64,000 bases of DNA from CAHJXF01 sp038254545 (GTDB lineage Bacteria; Pseudomonadota; Gammaproteobacteria; Burkholderiales; Burkholderiaceae_D), in the NCBI GenBank assembly GCA_038254545.1, contig JBBSGB010000018.1, positions 14,296 to 78,295 on the forward strand, given 5' to 3'. The notes beneath the pieces are model-generated. The model did no database searches. It was not told the origin of the DNA and saw only the letters and a program-made list of their open reading frames with translations. How positions within the stretch are numbered: position 1 is the first letter of the stretch; the number at the start of each line of letters is the position of its first letter. The position numbers and the translations under genes were made by a program. Of this stretch, positions 1 through 8,621 are shown piece after piece.

Positions 1-1
1 G

Positions 2-430
2 TTCACGACCTGGCTCTACACGATTGCGCGCAGCAAGCTGGTCGATCACTGGCGCGCGACCAGGAGACACATGGCGCTAGCACTCGATGCGGCCAACGAT
101 CCCGACGACGTCGAAGACCACGACGCGTCGAATCTGCTCGAGCGCATCGCCGCCGGCGAGTCCGTGCGGCCCGACGTGCAGGCGATGTCGCGTGAATATG
201 CAAACGCGTTCCTCGCTGCGGTCGAGGCACTGCCGATTGCGCAGCGCGAGGCTTTTCTTCTGCATGTGGAAGGCGGCGTGTCGCTCGAAGCGATAGCGGC
301 CATCACGTCGGTCGGCATCGAGACCGCGAAGAGCCGTGTGCGTTACGCGATGAAGCGCTTGCGTGCGGCCTGCGCAGTATGGTTGCAGCCACACGTGTCG
401 AATATCCAGGCAGCCGGCGATGAAACCTGA
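2..430 (+). CDS. ECF RNA polymerase sigma factor, 5' end missing
   Basis: The frame is open from base 2, and translation upstream of the first ATG (71) gives FTWLYTIARSKLVDHWR, a classic sigma-70 region 2 core-binding and -10 recognition segment, so the gene starts left of the window. About 142 residues are visible. The C-terminal part carries a region 4 helix-turn-helix (REAFLLHVEGGVSLEAIAA, then ETAKSRVRYAMKRLR). It would redirect RNA polymerase to a small regulon. The stop at 428-430 overlaps the start of the next gene (420), which indicates translational coupling with a putative membrane regulator. The regulon and inducing signal cannot be read from this sequence. Confidence 0.9.
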   Translation, partial: FTTWLYTIARSKLVDHWRATRRHMALALDAANDPDDVEDHDASNLLERIAAGESVRPDVQAMSREYANAFLAAVEALPIAQREAFLLHVEGGVSLEAIAAITSVGIETAKSRVRYAMKRLRAACAVWLQPHVSNIQAAGDET

Positions 431-1304
431 AGCTGACGAACGCAGCGAGCGCGAAATGATCGAGCACGTCTATCGCGAAGTTTCGGACGCGCTAGCCGAG
501 CGGCCCGATCCGCGGGTGCGTGCGGCCGTTCTCGCGGCAGCCGCGCGGGCAGTGGGCGCGAAGCCCCACGACGCCGCGCGTCTTGCGGGTTCGCATCCCT
601 TCGCGGCGCGACGCTGGCCGCTCTCGGCCGCGGCCCTGCTGGTCGTCTCGATCATGACCGGTCTCGTCGCGACGCACGGATGGTGGGAACGTCCCGACCT
701 GGTCGATGCGAACCAGGCGCGGCCAGAGGCGACGCAGGCGCCCGCGCAGGCACCTGCTCAGGCACCGTCACAGGCAGTCGTGCCCTCGACGTCGGACACG
801 CAGGGCGCAGGCGCGATCGGACCTGCGGATTCCGGAGCGGACAAGGGTCGAAGCGCAAATCGCGAACCGGAGACCAGGTCATCGAGCCTGCGTCGCCGCG
901 CCCCGAACATCGCGGCGGCCGGTCCCAATGACTCCGTCGCGCGGAATGCGCCGTCGGCAACGGCGCCCGATCTCGCCGGAGAAATTTCATCGGGCCCGAC
1001 GCGCCAAAAGGCCGAAGCGCCCGCATCGAACGCGGCGCCCCTGCCTGCCGCGCCTGCAACATCAACCGCCATCACGCCGCGAGCGCTTTCGCGAAGCACA
1101 GACGGGCAAGCGGAGGCACGCGAAAAGCCGGGTGCAAGCTCGCGCGCCGAACTCGAATCGCCCGAGGCATGGTCCGATCACATCGTCAAGCTGCGCGAGG
1201 CCGGCAACGACGAAGAGGCCGATCGCGAAGTCGCGCGGCTCAAGCAGCGTTATCCGAACTTCGCGATTCCGCGCGAAGCGTTGCGTGCGATGGGAACGCG
1301 TTGA
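420..1304 (+). CDS. Putative membrane-anchored anti-sigma-like partner of the upstream sigma factor
   Basis: The 294-residue protein starts at ATG 420, inside the end of the sigma factor gene. Residues about 1-55 are charged and cytosolic in character. One hydrophobic helix follows (about 60-78, LSAAALLVVSIMTGLVA), then a long Ala/Pro/Gln/Ser-rich stretch (about 85-240) that looks disordered and periplasmic. The last ~45 residues are charged and helical (PEAWSDHIVKLREAG onward). Position and topology fit an anti-sigma factor that holds the ECF sigma at the membrane, as is common for such pairs. No zinc-binding anti-sigma HxxxCxxC motif is visible, so the role rests on context. Confidence 0.7.
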   Translation: MKPEADERSEREMIEHVYREVSDALAERPDPRVRAAVLAAAARAVGAKPHDAARLAGSHPFAARRWPLSAAALLVVSIMTGLVATHGWWERPDLVDANQARPEATQAPAQAPAQAPSQAVVPSTSDTQGAGAIGPADSGADKGRSANREPETRSSSLRRRAPNIAAAGPNDSVARNAPSATAPDLAGEISSGPTRQKAEAPASNAAPLPAAPATSTAITPRALSRSTDGQAEAREKPGASSRAELESPEAWSDHIVKLREAGNDEEADREVARLKQRYPNFAIPREALRAMGTR

Positions 1305-1329
1305 CACCTGGTGTCGAGGGGTAAGGCAC

Positions 1330-2556
1330 TTATCCCACTCTAGCCGCGAGGAAGGCGCGCATTGCGGGGTCTTCGCAGAGTCCGATCGCGCGGCCATAGG
1401 CAGCGCGCGCGTCTTCGATGCGACCGAGGCGAGTCAGCAGATGCGCGGCCAGCGCCCAATACGGCTGATAGGTCTGCACCGCCTCGGGTGGCATCTGCGT
1501 GAGCAATGCGTAGCCGTCCCCCGCACCGCGCGCTTCGGCGACAGCGGCGGCGCGGCCGACCAGGCCACCGATGGTGGGAAACAATTGCGCGAGGCCTTCG
1601 TAGAGCCACGCGATCGCAGGCCAATCGACGCGGCCCATCGTCAATCGTTGCGCCTGCAGCGACTGGATCGCGCCTTCGAGTTGAAAGCGGCCGACTCTTC
1701 CCGCGCGCTCTGCCGCGCGCAACAACGCATCGCCCTCGGCGATCATCGGACGCGACCAGAGCCCCACGTCCTGTTCGGAGAGCGGCAGATAGGCTCCGTC
1801 GTTCGCGCGGCGCGCCGCCAAGCGCGCCTGACAATGCAGCATCAATGCGAGCAGGCTCGCAACCTCGGGCTCCGCCGGCATCAATTGCCGCATCAATCGC
1901 CCAAGCGCGATCGCTTCAAGCGCGAGTCCCTTGCGTCGCGCGTCGGCGCCGGCCACGTCATCCCAGCCGCTGCCGTAGGCGGCGTAGATCGCCTCGAGCA
2001 CCGCATCGACCCGCGGTGGCAGATCGCAATCGTCAGGCACTTCGAACCCGATGCCCGCGTCGCGGATCTTGGTCTTCGCACGCGACAGGCGTTGACCCAT
2101 CGCAGACGGCCTGGCGAGAAACGCCGAAGCGATGCGCGCCGCGTCCAGCCCGAGCACGGTCTGCAGCATCAGCGGCGTGCGCGCGGCCGCATCGATCGCA
2201 GGATGCGCGCAGATGAAGAGCAGCTTCAGACGCTCGTCTGGAAAGTCCACGCTGGACTGTGCAAGTTGTTCGGCGTCGGCCACCATCGCCAGCGTCGGCA
2301 GGCTCGCGTCGCGGACGCGCACGTGGCGCGCAGCATCGATCAGCTTGCGGCGCGCGGCGGTCAGAAGCCAGGCCTCGGGCCTGTCTGGAATGCCGGTGCG
2401 AGGCCAGTGTTCGAGCGCCGCATGGAAGGCGTCGGACAACGCGTCCTCGGCGGCTGCGACATCGTGCGAGCGCGCAGAAAGAAAAGCGATCAGGCGGCCG
2501 TAGGAATTCCGGGCCGCCTGATCGATTGCGCCTTCGATTAGGTCACGCGCATCCAC
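1330..2556 (-). CDS. ECF42-like RNA polymerase sigma factor with long C-terminal helical extension
   Basis: The protein has 408 residues. The N-terminal ~170 residues hold sigma region 2 (AAEDALSDAFHAALEHWP, then RPEAWLLTAARRKLIDAAR) and region 4. The remaining ~230 residues form a TPR-like helical extension characteristic of the ECF42 group. These sigma factors are normally encoded beside YCII/DGPF-domain proteins, and one lies immediately upstream on the same strand (2586-2945) with a 29 bp gap, supporting the assignment. That partner carries an in-frame stop here. No anti-sigma gene is adjacent; in ECF42 the C-terminal extension is thought to do the regulation. Confidence 0.88.
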   Translation of the reverse strand: MDARDLIEGAIDQAARNSYGRLIAFLSARSHDVAAAEDALSDAFHAALEHWPRTGIPDRPEAWLLTAARRKLIDAARHVRVRDASLPTLAMVADAEQLAQSSVDFPDERLKLLFICAHPAIDAAARTPLMLQTVLGLDAARIASAFLARPSAMGQRLSRAKTKIRDAGIGFEVPDDCDLPPRVDAVLEAIYAAYGSGWDDVAGADARRKGLALEAIALGRLMRQLMPAEPEVASLLALMLHCQARLAARRANDGAYLPLSEQDVGLWSRPMIAEGDALLRAAERAGRVGRFQLEGAIQSLQAQRLTMGRVDWPAIAWLYEGLAQLFPTIGGLVGRAAAVAEARGAGDGYALLTQMPPEAVQTYQPYWALAAHLLTRLGRIEDARAAYGRAIGLCEDPAMRAFLAARVG

Positions 2557-2585
2557 GCCGGTTGACGCGCAACGTGCACGACCAC

Positions 2586-2945
2586 TCAGTCGTGCACGAG
2601 GTTGGGCCGCACTTCATAGACGCGTCCCGGGCGGCGGGGGCAGCGCGCGGTCCATTCGAGCGCGGCATCCAGGTCGGGCACGTCGATGATGTAGAACCCG
2701 CCCAGCTGTTCCTTGGTGTCGGCGAACGGTCCGTCCTGCACCTGTTGCTTACCGTCCTTGAACCTGAGCACCGTCGCGGTATCGGGCGGCTATAGGCCCG
2801 CGCCGCCGCGCATCACGCCCGCGTCCTGCAGCGCCTTGGTGTAGATCGGCCACTCGGACCAATAGGCTGCGCGCTTGCCCGCATCGGGGTCGTTGCGCGT
2901 CGCGAAGTCGGCCGGCGTTTCGTAGATCATGATCGTGTAGTTCAT
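2586..2945 (-). pseudogene. YCII/DGPF-domain protein interrupted by an amber codon
   Basis: From ATG at 2945 the frame reads MNYTIMIYETPADFATRNDP and continues to a TAG at 2792-2790 (codon 52). It then resumes without frame change as PPDTATVLRFKDGKQQ...GPFADTKEQLGGFYIIDVPD to the stop at 2586. The conserved QDGPFADTKEQLGG core lies after the stop. In relatives the interrupted site normally reads LQPP, so a single CAG-to-TAG change explains it. The intact product would be a ~119-residue ferredoxin-like-fold protein, the usual genomic partner of ECF42 sigma factors. It may be a true nonsense mutation, a sequencing error, or rarely read-through. Confidence 0.82.
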
Positions 2946-3060
2946 GGTGTCCTCTCGAAATGTCGCGAGCGATGCGGCTGCATGCTCACGACAATGACGA
3001 TTCGTCCGAACTCATTTCGACACGAGAAAAAAGAAATTTTCGATGCCGATCGGTCGGCCC

Positions 3061-3369
3061 TCAGACGTCCTTGGTATCGAACATCAGCATCTCGACACCT
3101 GCCTGTGCGAAGTTGGCGAGATCGCCTGCAGCCGCGCCTCCCTCGGGTGATGCGAGCGCCTGCTGTAACGCGCTCATCGACTCGAACTCGAGTGTCGCGA
3201 CGAGGTGATAGGGCGACACGCCTGTCGGGCTTGCGACTGCGCCCGAGCTGACCTGGTAGCTGAGCAGTCCGGGAATCTTGTTCGCAAGCGGGACGTGCGT
3301 CTTGAAGTAGTAGTTGTCGAACGCGGCCGCATCGGCAGGTTTCTTGTAGAGCACCACGAGCTTCGCCAT
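3061..3369 (-). CDS. EthD family protein
   Basis: This 102-residue protein begins MAKLVVLYKKPADAAAFDNY and shows the EthD-type dimeric alpha/beta-barrel pattern, including H25 in the KTHVPLANKIPG stretch and a C-terminal AGVEMLMFDT. The family includes the small protein needed for ethyl tert-butyl ether degradation, but most members are uncharacterised stress or catabolic accessory proteins. It lies 63 bp downstream of argH on the same strand and may be co-transcribed. Function beyond family membership is not deducible. Confidence 0.8.
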   Translation of the reverse strand: MAKLVVLYKKPADAAAFDNYYFKTHVPLANKIPGLLSYQVSSGAVASPTGVSPYHLVATLEFESMSALQQALASPEGGAAAGDLANFAQAGVEMLMFDTKDV

Positions 3370-3432
3370 CTATCGTTCCTCCTCGTTGTCGCGATCCGAT
3401 CGCCGGGTCGCTGATTCTCAATCGTCATCGCT

Positions 3433-4872
3433 TCAGGATGTTGTGGTCGTGCCCTGCTTCAAGCGCATGCGATGGGCCGCGATCTCGTCGCGCACCCGCA
3501 AGGGCGCCGTCCCGCCTACGTGCCTGCGACTCGCGACCGAACCTTCGAGCGTGAGCACCGCGTGCACGTCCTCGCCGATGCGCGAAGCGGCCGGGTTCGC
3601 ATGGTTCTCCACCATCGCCCGCAAGTCCTCGAGCGACAGGTCGGCCAGGTCCACCCCGCGCTCCTCGCAGGCGCGCACCGCGCGCGCGACCGCTTCGTGC
3701 GCGTCGCGAAACGGCAGGCCTTTCTTCACAAGGTAGTCCGCGAGATCGGTCGCGGTCGCGAAGCCTTGGAGCGCAGCCGCGCGCATGGCATCGGGCTTGA
3801 CCGAGATGCCCGCGATCATCTCGGCAAAGATCGCGAGCGTGTCGTCCAGCGTATCGAACGCGTCGAACAGCGGTTCCTTGTCTTCCTGGTTGTCCTTGTT
3901 GTACGTCAGCGGCTGGCCCTTCATCAACGTCAACAACGCCATCAGATCGCCGTAGACGCGGCCGGTCTTGCCCCGCGCCAGTTCGGCCGCGTCCGGGTTC
4001 TTTTTCTGCGGCATGATCGACGAGCCGGTGCAGAAGCGATCCGCGATGTCGATGAAGCCAAAGCGCGGGCTCATCCACAGCACCAACTCTTCGGACAGGC
4101 GTGAGATGTGCATCATCGCCAGCGACGCGGACGATGCGAACTCGATCGCGAAGTCACGATCCGACACCGCGTCGAGCGAGTTGTGGCACACGCCGTCGAA
4201 GCCCAGCGTCTTCGCGACTCTTTCGCGATCGATGGCAAAGCTCGTGCCCGCGAGCGCGGCCGCGCCCAGCGGAAGGCGATTGACGCGCTTTCTGCAATCG
4301 GCAAAACGCTCGTCGTCGCGCGCGAACATCTCGACGTAGGCCAGCAGGTGGTGCCCGAACGTGACCGGCTGCGCGACCTGCATGTGCGTGAAGCCCGGCA
4401 TGATGGTTTCGACGTGCGCGTCGGCCAGATTGAGCAGCGAGCGCTGCATGGCGACCAGTCGTTCGTGCAGACCGTCGATCGCGCCACGCAGCCACAGGCG
4501 CATGTCGGTGGCGACCTGGTCGTTGCGCGAGCGCGCGGTGTGCAGGCGCTTGCCGGCGTCGCCTGCGATCTCAGTGAGTCGTCGCTCGATATTCAGATGC
4601 ACGTCTTCGAGATCGATTGCCCAGGTGAAGCGCCCGGCCTCGATCTCCTCGCGTATCGTCGCCATGCCCTTGACGATCGCCGCATGATCGGCATCCGAAA
4701 GGATGCCCACGTGATGCAGCATCTCGGCATGCGCGAGCGAGCCTTCGATGTCGACCAGGGCGAGCCGCTGGTCGAAGCTCACCGACGCGGTATAGCGCTT
4801 CAACAGCGCGGACATGGGCTCGGAAAAACGTGCGGACCAGGCTTCGGCCTTGCGCGAAAATTGTTGTGTCAT
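3433..4872 (-). CDS. argH: Argininosuccinate lyase
   Basis: ArgH cleaves argininosuccinate to arginine and fumarate, the last step of arginine synthesis, in the cytoplasm. The 479-residue length is normal. It has the fumarase/aspartase-superfamily signature GSSIMPQKKNPD and the upstream LHTARSRNDQVATDM substrate loop. ATG 4872 (MTQQFSRKAEAW) was chosen over upstream in-frame starts because family homology begins there. It is divergent from the AlgZ-like kinase gene, separated by 119 bp that must hold both promoters. Confidence 0.97.
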   Translation of the reverse strand: MTQQFSRKAEAWSARFSEPMSALLKRYTASVSFDQRLALVDIEGSLAHAEMLHHVGILSDADHAAIVKGMATIREEIEAGRFTWAIDLEDVHLNIERRLTEIAGDAGKRLHTARSRNDQVATDMRLWLRGAIDGLHERLVAMQRSLLNLADAHVETIMPGFTHMQVAQPVTFGHHLLAYVEMFARDDERFADCRKRVNRLPLGAAALAGTSFAIDRERVAKTLGFDGVCHNSLDAVSDRDFAIEFASSASLAMMHISRLSEELVLWMSPRFGFIDIADRFCTGSSIMPQKKNPDAAELARGKTGRVYGDLMALLTLMKGQPLTYNKDNQEDKEPLFDAFDTLDDTLAIFAEMIAGISVKPDAMRAAALQGFATATDLADYLVKKGLPFRDAHEAVARAVRACEERGVDLADLSLEDLRAMVENHANPAASRIGEDVHAVLTLEGSVASRRHVGGTAPLRVRDEIAAHRMRLKQGTTTTS

Positions 4873-4991
4873 TATCTTCGGCGGTCCGAATCGAGCCGTG
4901 ATTGTGCAATGGATAAGTGGTCGCGCGGCATGCGGCTGCGCACGCAGCGATCGGTTTTGCAGAGGCATCCCGCCTGAACGATAGGGGCCGC

Positions 4992-6104
4992 GTGAGCGAG
5001 GAAAGTATAAGTCAGCCGCTCGAAGAGACCGCGATCGTGATCGACAGCGCGGTGCCGGACTGGTGCAACCTCGGCCTCACGCTGCGCATCGTTCTGGGCA
5101 CCAACGCGCTGTTCTTCTGCATCGCCGCGCTCAACGCCGAATCGTCCGCGCAGTGGCTCGCGCAATGGTTGCGGATGGCGATGCTGATCGAACCGGTACT
5201 GATCGCGAGCCTGCTGTTCGGATGTTTGATCCGTCGCATGACGTGGCGCTGGCCGGCGCGATTGCAGTTTGCGATCGTGCTGCTGTTGCCGGCGTCGTTG
5301 ACGATAGGCGTGGAGTCTTTCATCACCGTGAGCGAATCGTTGCGACCGCCGATCGTGTGGCGCGATGCGGCCTTCGCGATGCTGCTGGCCGGCGCCATTC
5401 TCTACTGGGCCCGGCTGCGCGACCGCGCCTATTCGCCCGCGCTTGCCGAGGCGCAGTTGCAGGCGCTGCAGTCGCGCATCCGTCCTCACTTCCTGTTCAA
5501 CAGCCTGAACGCCGCACTCGGCCTGATCCGTTCGGACCCACGTCGCGCCGAGACGGTGCTCGAAGATATCGCCGACCTGTTTCGCGTCCTGATGCGCGAC
5601 AGCCGCGAGCGCGTGCCGCTGGCAAACGAGATCGACCTGTGCAAGCAATATCTCGCGATCGAGAAGCTGCGCCTGGGCGATCGGCTTGCGACCGAATGGC
5701 ACGTCGATGAGGGATCGCTCGCTGCGCTGGTGCCCACGCTGTTGCTGCAACCGCTGATCGAGAACGCCGTGCATCACGGCATCGAGCCTTCGCAGATCGG
5801 CGGCACGATCACGATCGACATCGCGCGGGTCGGACGCTACGTCGAGATCGGCATCGCCAATCCCTGGCAAGGCGACGCGGCCGCTGCGCAGACGCGCGGC
5901 AACGGCATCGGCCTCGACAACGTGCGTCAACGTCTGGCGCTCGTGCATGATCTGGAAGCGACCGTCGACAGTGCGGTGCGCGAGGGCCGCTATGTGGTTC
6001 GCATGCGGCTGCCGGCGGAGCGGCGACGAGGGCCGCGCGCGCGGCCGAACCCTCTCCCAGCCTCTCCCCTGAAGGCGGAGGAGTCACCGTCGAGGACCCG
6101 ATGA
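4992..6104 (+). CDS. LytS/AlgZ-type membrane histidine kinase
   Basis: The 370-residue protein probably starts at GTG 4992 (VSEESISQPLEE), since family similarity begins soon after. Four hydrophobic segments occupy about residues 25-135. A His_kinase domain follows with phospho-acceptor His in RIRPHFLFNSLNAALG, then an HATPase region with LIENAVHHGIEP and GIGLDNVRQRL. It lacks a canonical HisKA dimerisation domain, as expected for the LytS/AlgZ class. Its stop overlaps the LytTR regulator by 4 bp (ATGA), so the two form a two-component system. The argH-algZ-algR arrangement is known from other proteobacteria. The C-terminal ~28 residues are Pro/Arg-rich and coded by a repeat-like sequence. 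Confidence 0.88.
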   Translation: MSEESISQPLEETAIVIDSAVPDWCNLGLTLRIVLGTNALFFCIAALNAESSAQWLAQWLRMAMLIEPVLIASLLFGCLIRRMTWRWPARLQFAIVLLLPASLTIGVESFITVSESLRPPIVWRDAAFAMLLAGAILYWARLRDRAYSPALAEAQLQALQSRIRPHFLFNSLNAALGLIRSDPRRAETVLEDIADLFRVLMRDSRERVPLANEIDLCKQYLAIEKLRLGDRLATEWHVDEGSLAALVPTLLLQPLIENAVHHGIEPSQIGGTITIDIARVGRYVEIGIANPWQGDAAAAQTRGNGIGLDNVRQRLALVHDLEATVDSAVREGRYVVRMRLPAERRRGPRARPNPLPASPLKAEESPSRTR

Positions 6105-6910
6105 ACGACAACAACGACACCATTGCACGCATCCTCATCGTCGATGACGAAGCGCCGGCGCGCGCACGCATGATCGATCTGCTCTCGGATGTCGCGCACG
6201 AATTTCCGCACACCATCGTCGGCGAGGCAGGCGACGGCAGGAGCGCACTCGACCGGCTGGCCGAGACGCCGGCCGACATCGCGCTGATCGACGTGCAGAT
6301 GCCCGGCATGACCGGCATCGAACTCGCGCGCCACCTGGGCGCGCTGCCCGAGCCGCCGGCGATCGTTTTCGTCACCGCTTTCGACGAATACGCAGTCAAG
6401 GCTTTCGAGGTCCACGCGCTCGACTATCTGATGAAGCCGGTGCGTGCCGCGCGCCTGCTCGAAGCGCTGATGCGCGTGCGTGCGCTGACCCGTCAGCAGC
6501 AGACGCAGGCGATCGCTGCGGCCGCGCGCGAATCGGGCGAGGCCACGGGCAGGAAACGCGACACGATCGCGGTGGTCGAGCGCGGCCGCGTGCTGCTGGT
6601 ACCGGTGGCCGATGTCGTCTATCTGAAGGCCGAGCTCAAGTACATCACGATTCGCACCGCCGACCGCGAGTACCTGACCGAGGAGCCGCTGGTCGATCTC
6701 GAAAACGAGTTCGCCGATCGCTTCATCCGCGTGCATCGCAATGCGCTGGTGTCACGCAGCGCGATCGGCGGATTCGAGCGCGTCGAGAGCGTGGGCAGCG
6801 GCGATGCCGTCGGCGAGCCGCACTGGGTGGTGACCCTGCGCAACGTGCCCGAGCGCCTGCCGGTGAGCCGCCGGCAATGGCCGATCGTGAAGGACGCGAT
6901 GCGGTCGTGA
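6101..6910 (+). CDS. LytTR-family response regulator (AlgR-like)
   Basis: The 269-residue protein has an N-terminal receiver domain (ILIVDDEAPARARMIDLL; phospho-Asp in ADIALIDVQMPGMTG; Lys in DYLMKPVRAARLL). A linker and a C-terminal LytTR DNA-binding domain follow (about 155-265; VVYLKAELKYITIRT, FIRVHRNALVSRSAI). It is the cognate regulator of the upstream LytS-type kinase, with a 4 bp overlap. AlgR-like proteins control envelope, exopolysaccharide or motility genes in other proteobacteria; the targets here are unknown. Confidence 0.92.
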   Translation: MNDNNDTIARILIVDDEAPARARMIDLLSDVAHEFPHTIVGEAGDGRSALDRLAETPADIALIDVQMPGMTGIELARHLGALPEPPAIVFVTAFDEYAVKAFEVHALDYLMKPVRAARLLEALMRVRALTRQQQTQAIAAAARESGEATGRKRDTIAVVERGRVLLVPVADVVYLKAELKYITIRTADREYLTEEPLVDLENEFADRFIRVHRNALVSRSAIGGFERVESVGSGDAVGEPHWVVTLRNVPERLPVSRRQWPIVKDAMRS

Positions 6911-6969
6911 CGAAGGATGGATGCGGGCCAGCCGCGCGATAATGCGCCCTTCAATTCAAAGGAAGGACC

Positions 6970-7236
6970 ATGCCCTACATCCTCAGCAAAGAGCGCGACA
7001 AGCTCAAGCCGGCCACCGACGCCACCGCCGCCGTGATCGACAAGGACACCACCGCGGGCGACCTCAACTACATGATCTCGTTGATGGCCAAGGCCTACAT
7101 CGACGCCAAGGGCCTGCGCTACGAACACCTCAACGCGGTCGTCGGCGCGCTCGATTCCGCCAAGGCCGAGTTCCAGCGCCGCGTCGTCGCGCCCTACGAA
7201 GACAAGAAGATCGCCGAGAATGGCGACGTGTATTGA
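6970..7236 (+). CDS. Small conserved protein (DUF6899-like)
   Basis: This 88-residue protein starts MPYILSKERDKL and ends VVAPYEDKKIAENGDVY, a C-terminus I recall as conserved in a widespread uncharacterised bacterial family (DUF6899-like, from memory). No membrane segment, signal or metal motif is visible. An AAAGGAAGG Shine-Dalgarno sits just before the ATG, so it is well expressed in principle. It lies between the LytTR regulator and an ABM-domain gene. I do not know its function. Confidence 0.75.
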   Translation: MPYILSKERDKLKPATDATAAVIDKDTTAGDLNYMISLMAKAYIDAKGLRYEHLNAVVGALDSAKAEFQRRVVAPYEDKKIAENGDVY

Positions 7237-7250
7237 AGGGGAGATTCGCG

Positions 7251-7547
7251 ATGATCGTCATCACCGGCGCGATGCTCGCCAAGCCCGAGCGCATCGATGA
7301 AGCCCTGATGCTCAGCCTCGAGCACGTCAGGCGCTCGCGCAAGGAGTCCGGTTGCATTTCACACGCCGTGCATCGCGATGCCGAGAATCCGCTGCGACTG
7401 GTCTTCGTCGAGGAGTGGGCCGACATGGCCGCGCTCAGTGCGCACTTCGCAGTACCGGCGTCGCGCGCGTTCGGCAAGGCGATGGGCGCGATGGCAAGCG
7501 AGGCGCCGACGATCAAGATCTACGAGGCGACGCGGATCGAGCAATGA
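7251..7547 (+). CDS. ABM-domain (quinol/antibiotic biosynthesis monooxygenase-like) protein
   Basis: This 98-residue dimeric alpha/beta-barrel protein has the typical pattern: an N-terminal strand MIVITGAMLAKPERIDEAL, ESGCISHAVHRDAENP in the middle, and FVEEWADMAALSAHF. ABM proteins act as cofactor-free monooxygenases or haem/quinol-handling enzymes. Its stop overlaps the next gene's start (ATGA at 7544), so it is translationally coupled to a DODA-type dioxygenase. The substrate is unknown. Confidence 0.82.
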   Translation: MIVITGAMLAKPERIDEALMLSLEHVRRSRKESGCISHAVHRDAENPLRLVFVEEWADMAALSAHFAVPASRAFGKAMGAMASEAPTIKIYEATRIEQ

Positions 7548-8398
7548 GTCCGGTGACCAACGACCCGGCCAGCAACCCGGCAGGGACTGATGAATCCGTT
7601 GCGGCGCGCACGCCCTCGCTCTACATCCCGCATGGCGCAGGTCCCTGCTTCTTCATGGACTGGAACCCGCGCGACACGTGGACACGCATGGGCGAGTTTC
7701 TCCGCGGCGCGATGTCCGCCCTGCCACAGAAGCCTTCCGCGATCCTAATGGTGTCGGCGCACTGGGAAACGCCGCACTACGCGGTGGGCAGCGCGGAGCG
7801 GCCCGGCCTGTTGTTCGACTACAGCGGCTTTCCACCGCACACCTATGAATTGCGTTACGCGCCGTCGGGCAGCCCCGCGCTTGCAGCCCGAGTGCGCGCG
7901 CTGCTGTCGGCCGCCGGCTTGCCGAACGATGAAGACCGCGAGCGCGCCTACGACCACGGCATGTTCATTCCGCTGTTGCTGATGGCGCCCGAGGCCGACA
8001 TCCCGGTCGTGCAACTGTCGGTGCGCGCGGGACTCGATGCGCGCGAACACGGCGCCGTCGGCCACGCGCTCGCGCCGCTGCGCGACGAAGGCGTGTTCAT
8101 TGTCGGCAGCGGCATGAGCTTTCACAACATGCGCGGCTATGGCGATGCGCGCTTCGGTCCGATCTCGGACCGCTTCGATGCGTGGCTCACCGAGACCGTC
8201 GGCATAGTCGACGCGTCAAAGCGCGGCGACGCGCTCGCGCGCTGGGACGAGCATCCCGATGGCCGCCTCTCGCATCCGCGCGAGGAGCATCTGATTCCGC
8301 TGATGGTGGTGGCTGGCAGCGCCGGCGATGTCGCGGGCCGGCGCGTATTCAGCGATCGCGTGATGGGGACGACGGTGTCGGCGTTTCAGTTCGGGTAG
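7544..8398 (+). CDS. Class III extradiol dioxygenase, DODA/YgiD type
   Basis: The 284-residue protein belongs to the LigB superfamily. Putative metal ligands are seen in SLYIPHGAGPCFFM, MVSAHWETP, RAYDHGMFIPLLL and REEHLIPLMVV, in the order typical of the 4,5-DOPA dioxygenase-like group. These cytoplasmic enzymes cleave aromatic catechol rings with non-haem iron or zinc. It is coupled by a 4 bp overlap to the ABM-domain gene, suggesting the pair processes one aromatic or quinone substrate. The real substrate cannot be deduced. Confidence 0.87.
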   Translation: MSPVTNDPASNPAGTDESVAARTPSLYIPHGAGPCFFMDWNPRDTWTRMGEFLRGAMSALPQKPSAILMVSAHWETPHYAVGSAERPGLLFDYSGFPPHTYELRYAPSGSPALAARVRALLSAAGLPNDEDRERAYDHGMFIPLLLMAPEADIPVVQLSVRAGLDAREHGAVGHALAPLRDEGVFIVGSGMSFHNMRGYGDARFGPISDRFDAWLTETVGIVDASKRGDALARWDEHPDGRLSHPREEHLIPLMVVAGSAGDVAGRRVFSDRVMGTTVSAFQFG

Positions 8399-8621
8399 GC
8401 AATCGCGTTCCGCTCGTAGGCAGATCCGACCCACGAATCGACAGTTTCGTCGGATTGCGCTTTGCAGCTTTGGCCCCAGCGCCTATATTGTTCTGGATCG
8501 ACTCCGCGGCTCGGCTTGCGGCGTCGATTCAGGGGGCGCCACGGGCGAATACCTGGAGGCCTCTTGACAGCTTGCCGAAGCCCGGACCATTCGAGCCGTC
8601 GGCCATTCGAAAGGAGCAGCG

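Noticed and set aside
706..2541. 611-residue open frame on the plus strand
   Set aside because: Arg/Pro-rich shadow that crosses two real genes on different strands; typical of high-GC antisense frames.
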